35,663 nucleotides of DNA, taken from the NCBI RefSeq assembly GCF_004153455.1, contig NZ_SDQE01000021.1, forward strand, positions 1 through 35,663, written 5' to 3'. A program made the translations under genes and the position numbers. This document shows, one piece after another, positions 26,797-35,338 of this stretch (its first letter is position 1; every line of letters begins with the position of its first letter). The notes under the pieces are model-generated. The model was not told where the DNA came from and did no database searches. It was given only the letters and a program-made list of their open reading frames with translations. Source of the stretch: Allopusillimonas ginsengisoli (lineage in GTDB: Bacteria; Pseudomonadota; Gammaproteobacteria; Burkholderiales; Burkholderiaceae_B).

Positions 26797-27003
26797 ATGG
26801 CTCAAAAGGGCAAAGTAAAATGGTTCAATGCCGATAAAGGTTTCGGCTTTATCACACCAGACGAAGGCGGCAGTGACGTTTTCGCTCACTTTTCAGCAAT
26901 CGAAGGCCGAGGCTATCGCAGTTTGAATGAAGGGCAAGAAGTCGAATTCGAAGTCAAAGACGGCCCCAAAGGCCCCCAGGCTGAAGGAATTCGCTCTCTA
27001 TAA
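26797..27003 (+). CDS. Cold-shock protein, CspA family
   Basis: The 68-residue product is a single cold-shock domain that binds single-stranded RNA and DNA. RNP1 (KGFGFI) and RNP2 (VFAHF) are both present, in the order [27 protein letters not shown]. The open frame begins upstream at 26710, but the ATG at 26797 gives the standard length and start ([11 protein letters not shown]). AGGA lies 11 nt upstream. The gene ends just before a strong terminator. Whether it is cold-induced or constitutive cannot be told. Confidence 0.96.
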   Translation: MAQKGKVKWFNADKGFGFITPDEGGSDVFAHFSAIEGRGYRSLNEGQEVEFEVKDGPKGPQAEGIRSL

Positions 27004-27033
27004 TTTCTGCCCTCTGAGGGCGTGATGCACAGA

Positions 27034-27063
27034 AAAAATGCCTGCCTAACAGCAGGCATTTTT
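27034..27063 (+). terminator. Terminator after the cold-shock gene
   Basis: AAAAATGCCTGC pairs perfectly with GCAGGCATTTTT around a 6-base loop, with a T-tract on both strands. It would stop both the rightward csp transcript and the leftward VOC-gene transcript. A smaller hairpin (GCCCTC/GAGGGC, 27009-27021) precedes it. Confidence 0.9.
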
Positions 27064-27131
27064 GCGTTGAATGTTTATTACTGGCGATCTCTTTATATAG
27101 TTTATGCCCTTGCAAAGTTGCCGAGATCAGG

Positions 27132-27482
27132 TCAAAGATGAGTTAAAACATTGACTAGCCTGCCCGCCGGATCCTTTACGTAAAATCGTCGCACGCCCCA
27201 GGGCTCACAGGTCAGGTTGTAAACAATCTCATATCCCAGGGCCTGTGCTTGCGCATAGACCTCATCAACATTATCGACCTCCACCGATATATCGGGAACC
27301 TCCGTGCCGGCCCCTCCCTCCCTGGCTACGCTAACTTGTATGGACTGTTGGCCCTCTCCACAAAACGTGACCAGCCAGCCATGATCCATGCCCACGTTCA
27401 GGCCCAAGAGCCCCTCATAAAACATTCTGGCTGCCTCAGGCGTTTCAGTTTTCAGGTTGGCAACAATGCGCAGAACGGACAT
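27132..27482 (-). CDS. VOC-superfamily (glyoxalase/bleomycin-resistance fold) protein
   Basis: The 116-residue product shows the two-module beta-alpha-beta-beta-beta VOC fold. The first half has TPEAARMFYEGLLGLNVGMDHG; the second has VDNVDEVYAQAQALGYEIV followed by GVRRFYVKDPAGRLVNVLTH. Family members bind a divalent metal and act on small molecules, or sequester drugs. The substrate cannot be inferred. It transcribes leftward toward the csp terminator and lies directly left of the origin region. Confidence 0.88.
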   Translation of the reverse strand: MSVLRIVANLKTETPEAARMFYEGLLGLNVGMDHGWLVTFCGEGQQSIQVSVAREGGAGTEVPDISVEVDNVDEVYAQAQALGYEIVYNLTCEPWGVRRFYVKDPAGRLVNVLTHL

Positions 27483-27599
27483 GTGATCATTTCCATAACG
27501 GGAAGGGGTAGGAAAACAAAGTCACCGCCGCAGGTATTCCCAATATATTCAATGATTTGCTGTGCTTCCCCACATATTGCACACACGCTATGCACAGGC

Positions 27600-27649
27600 T
27601 TATCCACTTATACAGAGTTATACCGATATTATCCCCAGGGTTATCCACA
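27600..27649. other. DnaA-box cluster of oriC
   Basis: Three boxes in the same orientation are TTATCCACT (27600-27608), TTATCCCCA (27629-27637) and TTATCCACA (27641-27649). The last is perfect and the others have one mismatch. Further GATAA fragments follow at 27653-27657. Confidence 0.7.
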
Positions 27650-27864
27650 TCAGGATAATTATGCGACTGAATGCCTAAAGTAAAACATGCCATGTTGAAT
27701 GAATCAACGCCTTTGGTTGTTTTCTCAGTTGATTGAACATGGCGTCAAAACCGTGGTCGCCCTTCGCCGAGCCATTGAGTAAGTACCAGTATTTGTTTAA
27801 TGGGTAGGAACAAGCGTCGACCCGCTTCACAAGCAAGATTAATGAAGTTTGTTTCGGTAGATGT

Positions 27865-27880
27865 TGTTTCACGTGGAACG
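27865..27880 (+). other. parS site 1 (asymmetric variant)
   Basis: TGTTTCACGTGGAACG matches the ParB-binding parS consensus, with GGAAC instead of GAAAC in the right arm and a G at the last base. Confidence 0.85.
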
Positions 27881-28113
27881 TCGCATGCATACTTAAAAAT
27901 TGTCGGATATGTAGCAACAGCCTGAGAACCAAGTGCCAGAAATACTAACAGCGCGCCCGATACTCTGTGTTGTACGAATATGCAGCACGTCCGTCCTCGT
28001 CCCTGAACTGTACACAAGAGTTTGTTTCTCGTGAGACCCATTCGTATAGTGGATTGATCTGTAACCTGGATAGTCTTAAGTAAAAAGGGCTGTTGTCAGA
28101 CAGAGACTGGGTT

Positions 28114-28129
28114 GGTTTCACGTGAAACA
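28114..28129 (+). other. parS site 2 (symmetric)
   Basis: GGTTTCACGTGAAACA contains the perfect 14-bp parS palindrome GTTTCACGTGAAAC, 249 bp from site 1. Confidence 0.92.
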
Positions 28130-28291
28130 GTTATATGGTGATTAACTTATGGTTCTGTTTAGCATCGAAAAATCAGCAGTAAGGTGAATGTGCCCGATAT
28201 GGCGATATGGCAGCGAAGATTTAGTATTCACTACTTCAACACTGTGCTCTGTCTTTGAGCTATCTAACTATATCTAGTGATTAATGTATGG

Positions 28292-28307
28292 TGTTTCACG
28301 TGGAACA
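28292..28307 (+). other. parS site 3 (asymmetric variant)
   Basis: TGTTTCACGTGGAACA is parS with the right-arm GGAAC variant, in the same orientation as site 1. Confidence 0.9.
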
Positions 28308-28351
28308 TGAGCTGTATGCCGTTAGGCGTGCAACCCGATTGATTTGATGCA

Positions 28352-28465
28352 GTCCAATCAGCAATCAAGTCAGTAGCAGCCGAGCCAGCAGTCGAGTCGG
28401 TAACAGTCCGATCAGCAATAGTCCAATCAGCAATAGTCCGATTATCAATAGTCCGATCACCAGCA
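28352..28465 (+). repeat. Iteron-like 15-bp tandem repeats
   Basis: Four contiguous 15-bp units start at 28406, 28421, 28436 and 28451, with consensus GTCCGATCAGCAATA. A further copy (GTCCAATCAGCAATC) lies at 28352-28366, with degenerate GTC/CAG-rich sequence between. They sit between parS sites 3 and 4. Confidence 0.75.
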
Positions 28466-28501
28466 TCAACTATTCAAAGAGCCGTGTTTTTTCGAATTCA
28501 A

Positions 28502-28517
28502 TGTTTCACGTGAAACC
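28502..28517 (+). other. parS site 4 (symmetric)
   Basis: TGTTTCACGTGAAACC contains the perfect 14-bp parS palindrome, 210 bp from site 3. Confidence 0.92.
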
Positions 28518-28623
28518 ACGATGCTGCCATACCTTGTTCCGGACTTTATGCAGGATCTACATGTTTAAGGTTTGGTTTTGAACCCGTTCGGGACTTTTCA
28601 ATGTCGCAGGGATGATTCTTTTT

Positions 28624-28647
28624 GCCGATGCCGATGCCGATGCCGAT
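28624..28647 (+). repeat. Hexamer tandem repeat
   Basis: GCCGAT is repeated exactly four times in tandem, between parS sites 4 and 5. A separate 8-bp unit, GATATGGC, is repeated twice at 28196-28211. Confidence 0.9.
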
Positions 28648-28755
28648 ATTTGGGTTGACATCACCTACGCCTCGGCAGTTAGAGGCCCGTCGTTTGACTT
28701 TAAGGCGAAATTTCGATACGTGCTTGAAGCGTCGCTTCTCTGGCATCACATATCA

Positions 28756-28771
28756 TGTTTCACGTGGAACA
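28756..28771 (+). other. parS site 5 (asymmetric variant)
   Basis: TGTTTCACGTGGAACA is identical to site 3, including orientation. Confidence 0.9.
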
Positions 28772-28989
28772 TGTGTTGATGGTGTTTGTAGGAGCGCTTT
28801 TCTACTCAGAATTTTGCATTGACCGGAGAAACACGCTCTGGTTTTAGTCTGAACGGACCAACGATTGTTGTGTACGTCACAATGCTTTCTGGAACAAGCA
28901 ATACACCGGTAGGTGTCTTAGCGTGTAGGCATCTTTGCTGGGTGTGCAGGCTGAGACTGAGAGAAAAGCTGCTTGCCGAGTAGAGCGAG

Positions 28990-29005
28990 CGTTTCACGTG
29001 AAACA
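28990..29005 (+). other. parS site 6 (symmetric)
   Basis: CGTTTCACGTGAAACA contains the perfect 14-bp parS palindrome and lies 88 bp before the mnmG start. Confidence 0.92.
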
Positions 29006-29051
29006 CGCTATATGTGTTGTTTATAGCACGCACGCCCATATGCTTGGACGG

Positions 29052-29057
29052 TATAAT
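29052..29057 (+). promoter_or_regulatory. -10 element of the mnmG promoter
   Basis: A perfect TATAAT lies 35 bp before the mnmG ATG, giving a start near 29064. No good -35 hexamer is present at normal spacing. parS site 6 ends 46 bp upstream, so ParB spreading could affect this promoter. Confidence 0.45.
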
Positions 29058-29092
29058 TGAACATTAAGGCCCATAGTCGCTAGAGCGAAACA

Positions 29093-31009
29093 ATGATTTA
29101 CCCGGACGAATTCGACGTTATTGTCGTCGGTGGAGGGCACGCTGGCACCGAAGCAGCGCTCGCTGCAGCAAGGTCAGGCGCAAATACCCTTCTTCTTACA
29201 CACAACATGGAAACCTTGGGGCAGATGTCTTGCAACCCCTCTATCGGAGGAATTGGCAAAGGCCATCTGGTCAAGGAGATAGATGCCTTGGGTGGCGCGA
29301 TGGCGTTGGCCACAGACGAGGCTGGGATACAGTTCCGTATTCTCAATCGATCAAAAGGGCCCGCTGTACGGGCGACAAGGGCCCAGGCCGATAGATCATT
29401 GTATCGGCGGGCTATCCGTGTTCGTTTGCAGCAGCAGCCCAATCTCACTATTTTCCAACAGGCCGTGGATGACCTGATGTTGGAAGGCGATCGTGTGGTT
29501 GGTGCCGTGACGCAGATAGGGCTGAGGTTTAAAGCTAGAACGGTTGTGTTGACGGCCGGCACGTTTCTTAATGGATTGATCCATGTGGGACTGGATCACT
29601 ATTCAGGTGGGCGAGCGGGTGACCCTCCAGCAATTACTTTAGGCCAACGTCTCAAAGAACTTAAGCTTCCTCAAGGGCGGTTGAAGACGGGTACGCCGCC
29701 ACGCATCGATGCCCGCTCAATAGACTTCAGCAAAACAGAGACACAACCCGGCGACAGCAACCCGATACCGGTGTTCTCGTTCATGGGTTCTGCCGCCATG
29801 CATCCTGCGCAGATGCCTTGCTGGATTACACATACTAACGAGCGTACTCACGAGATCATACGTTCTGGTCTGGATCGTTCTCCGATGTATAGCGATAGCG
29901 GCACCATCGAAGGGATTGGTCCACGCTATTGCCCGTCCATCGAGGACAAAATTCATCGTTTTTCCGATAAGCCGAGCCATCAAATTTTTCTGGAACCAGA
30001 GGGGGCCACCTCAACGGAAATCTATCCGAACGGGGTATCGACAAGCTTGCCCTTTGATATTCAGATAGCGATGGTCCGCACGCTGCCGGGTTTGGAAAAC
30101 GCCGTGATCATGCGTCCGGGCTATGCGATTGAATACGATTTTTTTGATCCACGTGAATTGCGCCCCACACTCGAAACGCGCGCCATAAACGGTTTGTTCT
30201 TTGCAGGGCAAATAAACGGTACAACTGGCTACGAAGAAGCCGCGGCCCAGGGCTTGTTGGCAGGGCTGAACGCAGCCCGCCAGGCACGAGGCGAGGAGGG
30301 ATGGTCTCCCTTGCGTAACGAGGCCTACCTCGGTGTGCTGGTTGATGATCTGATTACGCGTGGCGTGACCGAGCCCTATCGGATGTTTACCTCCCGCGCG
30401 GAATATCGTCTGAGTTTGCGCGAAGACAACGCCGATATGCGTTTGACGGAAATCGGGCGAAAATTGGGCATTGTGGACGATGCGCGCTGGGATATGTTCA
30501 ACAGGAAACGCGACGCGGTGGCTGCAGAAATGGAAAGACTGAAGTCTGTTTGGATAAGCCCAAAGGTGCTGGATGCTCAGGCGTCGATACAGTTATTTGG
30601 CAAGCCGCTGGAACGCGAACATACCTTGCATGATTTGCTCAAACGCCCGGAGCTGGATTATTCAACCTTGATGACGCTGCAAACGGCCGAGGGCGGTGCG
30701 CTTGCTGGCCCAGGCCTGGATGATCCTATTGCTGCCGAGCAGGTCGAGATACAGGTCAAGTATGCCGGTTATGTCGCCAAGCAACTCGAAGAGGTCAAGA
30801 AACAGGCATCGCAGGCGTCGCAGGCAATTCCGGCAGACATCGATTACGACGCCATCACTAGTTTGTCTATCGAGGTGCGTCATCGGCTCAAAGCCAGCCG
30901 GCCAGAAACCATAGGACAGGCCAGCCGTGTATCGGGCGTTACGCCCGCCGCCATTTCGCTATTGCTGATTCATATCAAACGCATGCAGTATAGGAAGAAA
31001 GCAGCCTGA
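29093..31009 (+). CDS. mnmG: tRNA uridine-5-carboxymethylaminomethyl modification enzyme, FAD subunit
   Basis: MnmG (GidA) works with MnmE to modify the wobble uridine of several tRNAs. The 638-residue product starts with the FAD-binding fold [22 protein letters not shown]. It has the family hallmark [23 protein letters not shown] near residue 46, then [15 protein letters not shown] and [17 protein letters not shown]. The C-terminal helical MnmE/tRNA-binding part ends in [19 protein letters not shown]. It is the first gene right of the origin and overlaps rsmG by one base (TGATG). Full length with no defects. Confidence 0.98.
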   Translation: MIYPDEFDVIVVGGGHAGTEAALAAARSGANTLLLTHNMETLGQMSCNPSIGGIGKGHLVKEIDALGGAMALATDEAGIQFRILNRSKGPAVRATRAQADRSLYRRAIRVRLQQQPNLTIFQQAVDDLMLEGDRVVGAVTQIGLRFKARTVVLTAGTFLNGLIHVGLDHYSGGRAGDPPAITLGQRLKELKLPQGRLKTGTPPRIDARSIDFSKTETQPGDSNPIPVFSFMGSAAMHPAQMPCWITHTNERTHEIIRSGLDRSPMYSDSGTIEGIGPRYCPSIEDKIHRFSDKPSHQIFLEPEGATSTEIYPNGVSTSLPFDIQIAMVRTLPGLENAVIMRPGYAIEYDFFDPRELRPTLETRAINGLFFAGQINGTTGYEEAAAQGLLAGLNAARQARGEEGWSPLRNEAYLGVLVDDLITRGVTEPYRMFTSRAEYRLSLREDNADMRLTEIGRKLGIVDDARWDMFNRKRDAVAAEMERLKSVWISPKVLDAQASIQLFGKPLEREHTLHDLLKRPELDYSTLMTLQTAEGGALAGPGLDDPIAAEQVEIQVKYAGYVAKQLEEVKKQASQASQAIPADIDYDAITSLSIEVRHRLKASRPETIGQASRVSGVTPAAISLLLIHIKRMQYRKKAA

Positions 31010-31683
31010 TGATAGTTCCGGACACTTACCGTGCCAGAATACAGGCCGCGGGCGCAGGGATGGGTGTAGCGGTATCCGCGGATCAGGCGCTGGCGTTGCA
31101 GGCTTATATTGAGCAATTGCAGCGCTGGAACCGCACCTACAATTTGACGGCCTTGCGCCATCCTGATCAGATGCTGGTGCAGCATATATTCGACAGCCTT
31201 TCGATCGTCAAGCCGATTTCTGAAGAACTGTATAAAAACACAGTTAATAACCCCAAGATCATGGACATTGGCTCGGGTGCTGGCCTTCCTGGGGTCGTGT
31301 TAGCTATTATGAGGCCCGAGTGGCAAATTGAGTGTGTCGACGCTGTGCAGAAGAAAATGGCTTTTGTGCGGCAGATGTCTGGCTCGCTCAAGCTACCGAA
31401 TCTGCAAGCGACCCATGCGCGCGTCGAGCAGCTTGGCCCTGCGAACGCCGACATCGTTGTATCCCGGGCTTTTGCCTCACTGGCAGATTTTGCCGACCTG
31501 GCAGGGCGGCATGTGGCCTCGCAGGGATGGCTGCTAGCCATGAAGGGCCAGTCGCCGGACGAGGAACAGGCTGCGCTGCAGCAACAAACAAATTGGCGGG
31601 TATCCAGGCTGGAACCGCTGCATGTGCCAGAGCTGGACGCCCAGCGTTGCCTGGTGTGGATGAGTCGTCAAGGAAATCTATGA
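31009..31683 (+). CDS. rsmG: 16S rRNA (guanine-N7) methyltransferase
   Basis: RsmG (GidB) methylates G527 of 16S rRNA with S-adenosylmethionine. The 224-residue product has the SAM-binding motif IMDIGSGAGLPGVVLAI. Family sequence before it includes LQRWNRTYNLTALRHPDQMLVQHIFDSLS, and VVSRAFASLADFADLAG follows. Loss of this enzyme causes low-level streptomycin resistance in many bacteria. It overlaps mnmG by 1 bp and parA by 4 bp, so mnmG-rsmG-parA-parB look like one operon. Confidence 0.97.
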   Translation: MIVPDTYRARIQAAGAGMGVAVSADQALALQAYIEQLQRWNRTYNLTALRHPDQMLVQHIFDSLSIVKPISEELYKNTVNNPKIMDIGSGAGLPGVVLAIMRPEWQIECVDAVQKKMAFVRQMSGSLKLPNLQATHARVEQLGPANADIVVSRAFASLADFADLAGRHVASQGWLLAMKGQSPDEEQAALQQQTNWRVSRLEPLHVPELDAQRCLVWMSRQGNL

Positions 31684-32495
31684 ACGCAAATAATTCCGCC
31701 AACATATTCTGCATAGCCAATCAGAAGGGCGGTGTCGGTAAAACCACTACGGCGATCAACCTGGCCGCGGCGCTGGCAGCCCTGCGAAAGCGGGTATTGC
31801 TGATTGATCTCGATCCCCAGGGTAACGCGACCATGGGTAGCGGCGTCGACAAGAACGGGGCGGGAGAGCATCTGTATCAGGTGCTGATAGGAGACGCCAC
31901 AATCGCGCAGGCGCGCGTCAAGTCGGAGTCGGGGGGGTATGATGTCTTGCCGGCCAATCGGGAGCTCTCAGGCGCGGAAATCGATCTGATCCAGATGGAG
32001 TCGCGCGAGCAGCAGCTCAAGAACGCAATCCAGCACGTGGTCAATGATTACGATTTCATTTTGATCGATTGTCCGCCCACGCTGTCGCTGCTGACACTCA
32101 ATGGGCTTGCTTCGGCGCATGGTGTCATCATCCCGATGCAGTGCGAGTATTTTGCGCTGGAAGGGCTGTCCGATCTGGTGAACACGATCAAGCGCGTTTA
32201 CAACAATATCAATCCCGAACTCCAGCTCATCGGTTTGCTGCGTGTCATGTTTGATACGCGTGTAACGCTGCAGCAACAGGTCTCGTCGCAGATAGAAACG
32301 CATTTCGGCGAAAAGGTGTTCAAGACCGTCATCCCCCGCAATGTGCGGTTGGCGGAGGCCCCAAGTCATGGGCTGCCGGGGGTGATCTATGATCGCAACT
32401 CGCGTGGCGCCAAGGCATATGTCGAATTTGGCGATGAGCTGCTCAAGCGCGTCAAAAAAGAAGCATTGCGCCAGCAAGCGCGTCCACGCATCTGA
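31680..32495 (+). CDS. parA: Chromosome partitioning ATPase ParA
   Basis: ParA is a deviant-Walker ATPase that binds nucleoid DNA and moves ParB-parS complexes to segregate newly replicated origins. The 271-residue product has the deviant Walker A KGGVGKTTTAINLA (about 16-29), Walker A' VLLIDLDPQGNAT and Walker B YDFILIDCPPTLSLLT. It lacks the N-terminal HTH of plasmid ParA proteins, as is usual for chromosomal Soj/ParA. The frame is open far upstream, but the ATG at 31680 has AAGGAA and overlaps the rsmG stop by 4 bp. Confidence 0.97.
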   Translation: MNANNSANIFCIANQKGGVGKTTTAINLAAALAALRKRVLLIDLDPQGNATMGSGVDKNGAGEHLYQVLIGDATIAQARVKSESGGYDVLPANRELSGAEIDLIQMESREQQLKNAIQHVVNDYDFILIDCPPTLSLLTLNGLASAHGVIIPMQCEYFALEGLSDLVNTIKRVYNNINPELQLIGLLRVMFDTRVTLQQQVSSQIETHFGEKVFKTVIPRNVRLAEAPSHGLPGVIYDRNSRGAKAYVEFGDELLKRVKKEALRQQARPRI

Positions 32496-32512
32496 ACTTA
32501 CAGGAAAAGCAA

Positions 32513-33433
32513 ATGGCAACAAGAAAACCCAAGGGTCTGGGCAGAGGTCTGGACGCGCTGCTGGGCGAAGATGCAAAAGTCATAGGCAGCCTGGGCAAAC
32601 GGCCCGAAGAACCTCAAAAGCCTTCTACGCTCAAGCTCGATGTACTGCAGGCCGGCAAGTATCAGCCTCGTACGCGCATGGATGAAGGCGCGCTGGGCGA
32701 ACTGGCCGACTCCATTCGAGCGCAGGGCATCATGCAGCCTATCCTCGTGCGCCCCTTGTCCGGAAAAAATGCGGGCAAGTACGAAATCATCGCAGGGGAG
32801 CGGCGCTACCGCGCCGCCCGCCTGGCGGGTCTGGACGACGTGCCCGTGCTGGTTCGCGACGTGGCGGACGAAAACGCCGCGGTCATGGCCTTGATCGAGA
32901 ATATTCAGCGCGAGGACCTCAACCCGCTGGAAGAAGCGCACGGCGTGCGCCGGCTGCTGGATGAATTTGGCCTGACGCACGAGCAGGCAGCCCAGGCCAT
33001 CGGCAGGTCGCGCCCCGCAACCAGCAATCTGCTGCGTCTATTGAACCTGGCCGAGCCGGTGCAAACCATGCTGCTGGCCGGCGATATCGATATGGGCCAC
33101 GCGCGGGCGCTGCTTGCCGTAGAGGCGGCCAACCAGATCCTTCTGGCCAACGAGATTATCGCCAAGCGTTTATCGGTGCGCGAAGCCGAAAAGCTGGTGG
33201 CGCGCAGCCTGCGGGAAGCCGACGAGGCAGCCGCCAGGCCGATTCGCAAGGCCACGACCCAATCAGGCGACGCCAAGCGGCTCGAAGAAGCCCTGTCAGA
33301 CTATCTTGGAACGCGCGTCAGCCTGAAGATGGGCGCCCGCAACAAGGGTCAGCTGATGATTGATTTTCATGGGTGGGAACACCTGAATGCCCTGCTCGAG
33401 CGCCAGGGCATGTCTGGGCTGCTTGAAGGCTGA
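32513..33433 (+). CDS. parB: Chromosome partitioning protein ParB
   Basis: ParB binds parS, loads as a CTP-dependent clamp and spreads to form the partition complex. The 306-residue product has an N-terminal ParA-interaction segment (KPKGLGRGLDALLGED). The CTP-binding domain follows (about 42-135, with PNKYQPR-type QAGKYQPRTRMDEG and the arginine patch AGERRYRAARLAG). The HTH contains THEQAAQAIGRSRPATSNLLRLL. The C-terminus (about 255-306) is the dimerisation domain. It starts 17 bp after parA. Its six predicted targets lie 3.5-4.7 kb upstream. Confidence 0.97.
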   Translation: MATRKPKGLGRGLDALLGEDAKVIGSLGKRPEEPQKPSTLKLDVLQAGKYQPRTRMDEGALGELADSIRAQGIMQPILVRPLSGKNAGKYEIIAGERRYRAARLAGLDDVPVLVRDVADENAAVMALIENIQREDLNPLEEAHGVRRLLDEFGLTHEQAAQAIGRSRPATSNLLRLLNLAEPVQTMLLAGDIDMGHARALLAVEAANQILLANEIIAKRLSVREAEKLVARSLREADEAAARPIRKATTQSGDAKRLEEALSDYLGTRVSLKMGARNKGQLMIDFHGWEHLNALLERQGMSGLLEG

Positions 33434-33473
33434 TCGCACGCAGTCCAGGCCGCTTTCGCGAGGCATGAACTGC

Positions 33474-33498
33474 GGGATTACCCTGATGGGGTAATCCC
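33474..33498. terminator. Hairpin after parB
   Basis: GGGATTACCC and GGGTAATCCC form a perfect 10-bp stem with a 5-base loop, 40 bp past the parB stop. There is no T-tract, so it may mark the mRNA 3' end without being a full intrinsic terminator. Confidence 0.5.
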
Positions 33499-33702
33499 AT
33501 GCCTGTTGGCATAGCTGTGGTAGCATCCTGCCTGCAAATCGGGTGCGGCTCGCATAAACGCATGAACCTCTCTGCTTCCGGGCTGGTATAGCCCCGGCGT
33601 TGTCCGCACGCCCCTTACCAATATTTCAATTTGTCGTTTGCCAGCGCGACCGTTGACGCACGTCCGGACGCAGGCAGTCCCATTCTTGTTCTGGAGTCAA
33701 AA

Positions 33703-35013
33703 ATGTTCAAGGCTTTATCCCGGTCGTCGGTCAAGCTGGTTGAGCGGTATCTACCCGATCCTTATATCTTCGTCGTGCTGCTCACCCTGATCGCCGGTAT
33801 CGCTGCCGTATTCGTGGAGCAGAAAACGCCCATGGAGGTGGTCACGATGTGGGGCGACGGCTTCTGGGGGCTGTTGGCCTTTACCATGCAGATGGTGCTG
33901 GTACTGGTCGCCGGATACATCATGGCCAGTACGCCGCTGGTCAAGCGTATTCTCGCTGCGTTGGCGTGTCTGGCGCGCAGTCCGGGTTCCGCGATCATCC
34001 TGGTGACGGTCGTCGCGCTGGCGGCCAACTGGATCAACTGGGGCTTTGGCCTGGTGGTCAGTGCCTTGTTCGCAAAACAACTGGCCCGCACGGTTCGCGT
34101 GGATTATCGCCTGCTGGTTGCCAGCGCCTACTCGGGTTTTGTGGTCTGGCACGGGGGCCTGGCGGGTTCCATTCCCCTGACGATTGCCACCGAAGGGCAT
34201 TTCCAGGCAGACAAGATCGGCATCATTTCTACGTCGGACACCATCTTCTCTTCCTATAACCTGTTTATCGTTCTGGCCATGTTCATTGCCGTGCCGCTGG
34301 TCAATCGCCTGATGATGCCGGATGAGAAGGACAGTGTGTACGTCGACCAGGAGGCGCTGCAGGACAAGGTCGTGGCGGCCGAAAAAGATGACCGCCCCGC
34401 GGCCCGTCTGGAGAACAGCACGGTGCTGGCCATGCTGATCGGTTTTGCCGGGCTGGCCTATATGTTTGACTATTATGTTGTACGCAATGGCGGCTTGAAC
34501 CTCAATATCATCAACTTTACCTTCCTGTTCCTGGCCATTGTGCTGCATGGCAATGCCCGCAATCTGCTAAAGAGCCTGGATGAGGCCATCAAGGGCGCCG
34601 CGGGCATCGTGATCCAGTTCCCGTTCTATGCTGGCATCATGGCCATCATCATGCACTCCGGCCTGGCGGTGAGCCTGTCCGACTGGATGACCTCCCTGGC
34701 GTCGGCAGGCAGTCTGCCCTTCTGGACCTTCATGAGCGCTGGCATCGTCAATATCTTCATTCCTTCCGGCGGCGGCCAGTGGGCCGTTCAGAGCCCGGTG
34801 GTGATTGCGAGCGCTCAGGCGCTGGGCGCCGACATGCCGCGCGTCGCGATGGCTGTCGCCTGGGGCGATGCCTGGACCAACTTGCTGCAGCCTTTCTGGG
34901 CGTTGCCGGTGCTCGCGATTGCCGGGCTCAAGGCCAAGGACATCATGGGATACTGCCTGATCCAGCTTTTTGTGACGGGCGTCATCATTTCTGTCGGACT
35001 TACCTTTTTCTGA
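33703..35013 (+). CDS. Short-chain fatty acid transporter, AtoE family
   Basis: The 436-residue product is an integral membrane protein with about 11-12 hydrophobic helices, of the AtoE/short-chain fatty acid permease family. Characteristic sequence includes WGDGFWGLLAFTMQMVLVLVAGY, NWGFGLVVSALFAKQLAR, IPSGGGQWAVQSPVV and WGDAWTNLLQPFWALP. E. coli AtoE imports acetoacetate and short-chain fatty acids. The frame is open to a TTG at 33631, but the ATG at 33703 has GGAG at 7 nt. No atoD/atoA/atoB genes are adjacent, so it stands alone between the parB operon and the tRNA cluster. Confidence 0.9.
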   Translation: MFKALSRSSVKLVERYLPDPYIFVVLLTLIAGIAAVFVEQKTPMEVVTMWGDGFWGLLAFTMQMVLVLVAGYIMASTPLVKRILAALACLARSPGSAIILVTVVALAANWINWGFGLVVSALFAKQLARTVRVDYRLLVASAYSGFVVWHGGLAGSIPLTIATEGHFQADKIGIISTSDTIFSSYNLFIVLAMFIAVPLVNRLMMPDEKDSVYVDQEALQDKVVAAEKDDRPAARLENSTVLAMLIGFAGLAYMFDYYVVRNGGLNLNIINFTFLFLAIVLHGNARNLLKSLDEAIKGAAGIVIQFPFYAGIMAIIMHSGLAVSLSDWMTSLASAGSLPFWTFMSAGIVNIFIPSGGGQWAVQSPVVIASAQALGADMPRVAMAVAWGDAWTNLLQPFWALPVLAIAGLKAKDIMGYCLIQLFVTGVIISVGLTFF

Positions 35014-35036
35014 CCGGGATCGCCTCTTGTGGGCGA

Positions 35037-35066
35037 CAGACGGCTAGCCAGCAGGCAAGCCGTCTG
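35037..35066. terminator. Hairpin after the AtoE-like gene
   Basis: CAGACGGCT pairs with AGCCGTCTG across a 12-base loop, starting 24 bp after the stop codon. No T-tract follows on the + strand. Confidence 0.45.
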
Positions 35067-35141
35067 CGAGGCGTCGCACGGGCCTGAATGCAACGTGCGA
35101 TTAACGCCTAGTACGGGAAATCAGCAATAGCGCTGTCAAAG

Positions 35142-35170
35142 TTGACATGCTCAAAAAAATTCTTCATAAT
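35142..35170 (+). promoter_or_regulatory. Promoter of the tRNA-tuf operon
   Basis: A perfect TTGACA (35142-35147) and CATAAT (35165-35170) with a 17-bp spacer form a near-consensus sigma-70 promoter. Transcription would start near 35177, 9 bp before tRNA-Tyr. The -35 box is half of an inverted repeat, TGTCAA-AG-TTGACA (35134-35147). The tRNAs and tuf probably share this transcript. Confidence 0.85.
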
Positions 35171-35185
35171 TCGGAGTTCGCTTTT

Positions 35186-35272
35186 GGTGGGATGCCCGAG
35201 TGGTTAAAGGGGGCAGACTGTAAATCTGTTGGCCTTGCGCCTACGTTGGTTCGAATCCAACTCCCACCACCA
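35186..35272 (+). tRNA. tRNA-Tyr (GTA)
   Basis: The 87-nt gene has the 7-bp acceptor stem GGTGGGA/TCCCACC and a long variable arm typical of tRNA-Tyr. The anticodon is GTA at 35220-35222, the T-loop is GGTTCGAATCC, and the 3' CCA is encoded. Confidence 0.97.
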
Positions 35273-35338
35273 AGAATGCAAAACTGGCGCGTTTGGTCCT
35301 GATTTTAAGGCCTGGGCGCGGCGGGTGAAGGATCCTTT

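Larger units (their letters stand above)
27483..29092. other. Replication origin and centromere region (oriC/parS)
   Basis: This 1.6-kb non-coding stretch lies left of mnmG-rsmG-parA-parB, a classic position for bacterial oriC. It contains a DnaA-box cluster (27600-27649), six parS sites and short tandem repeats. My hand count of 27541-27660 is 31 C to 17 G on the + strand; 28921-28980 is 23 G to 11 C. The sign change fits an origin near 27.6-28.1 kb. Genes on both sides mostly read away from it. Several short open frames exist here but none looks like a protein. The DNA-unwinding element cannot be fixed by eye. Confidence 0.8.

Noticed and set aside
28352-28465. CRISPR array
   Set aside because: The 15-bp units are contiguous with no spacers and no cas genes are present.
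28546-28822. Two short open frames in the origin region, one coding an (MP)n-like start and one a (GI)n-like stretch
   Set aside because: Both arise from the GCCGAT tandem repeat read on either strand and lack ribosome-binding sites.
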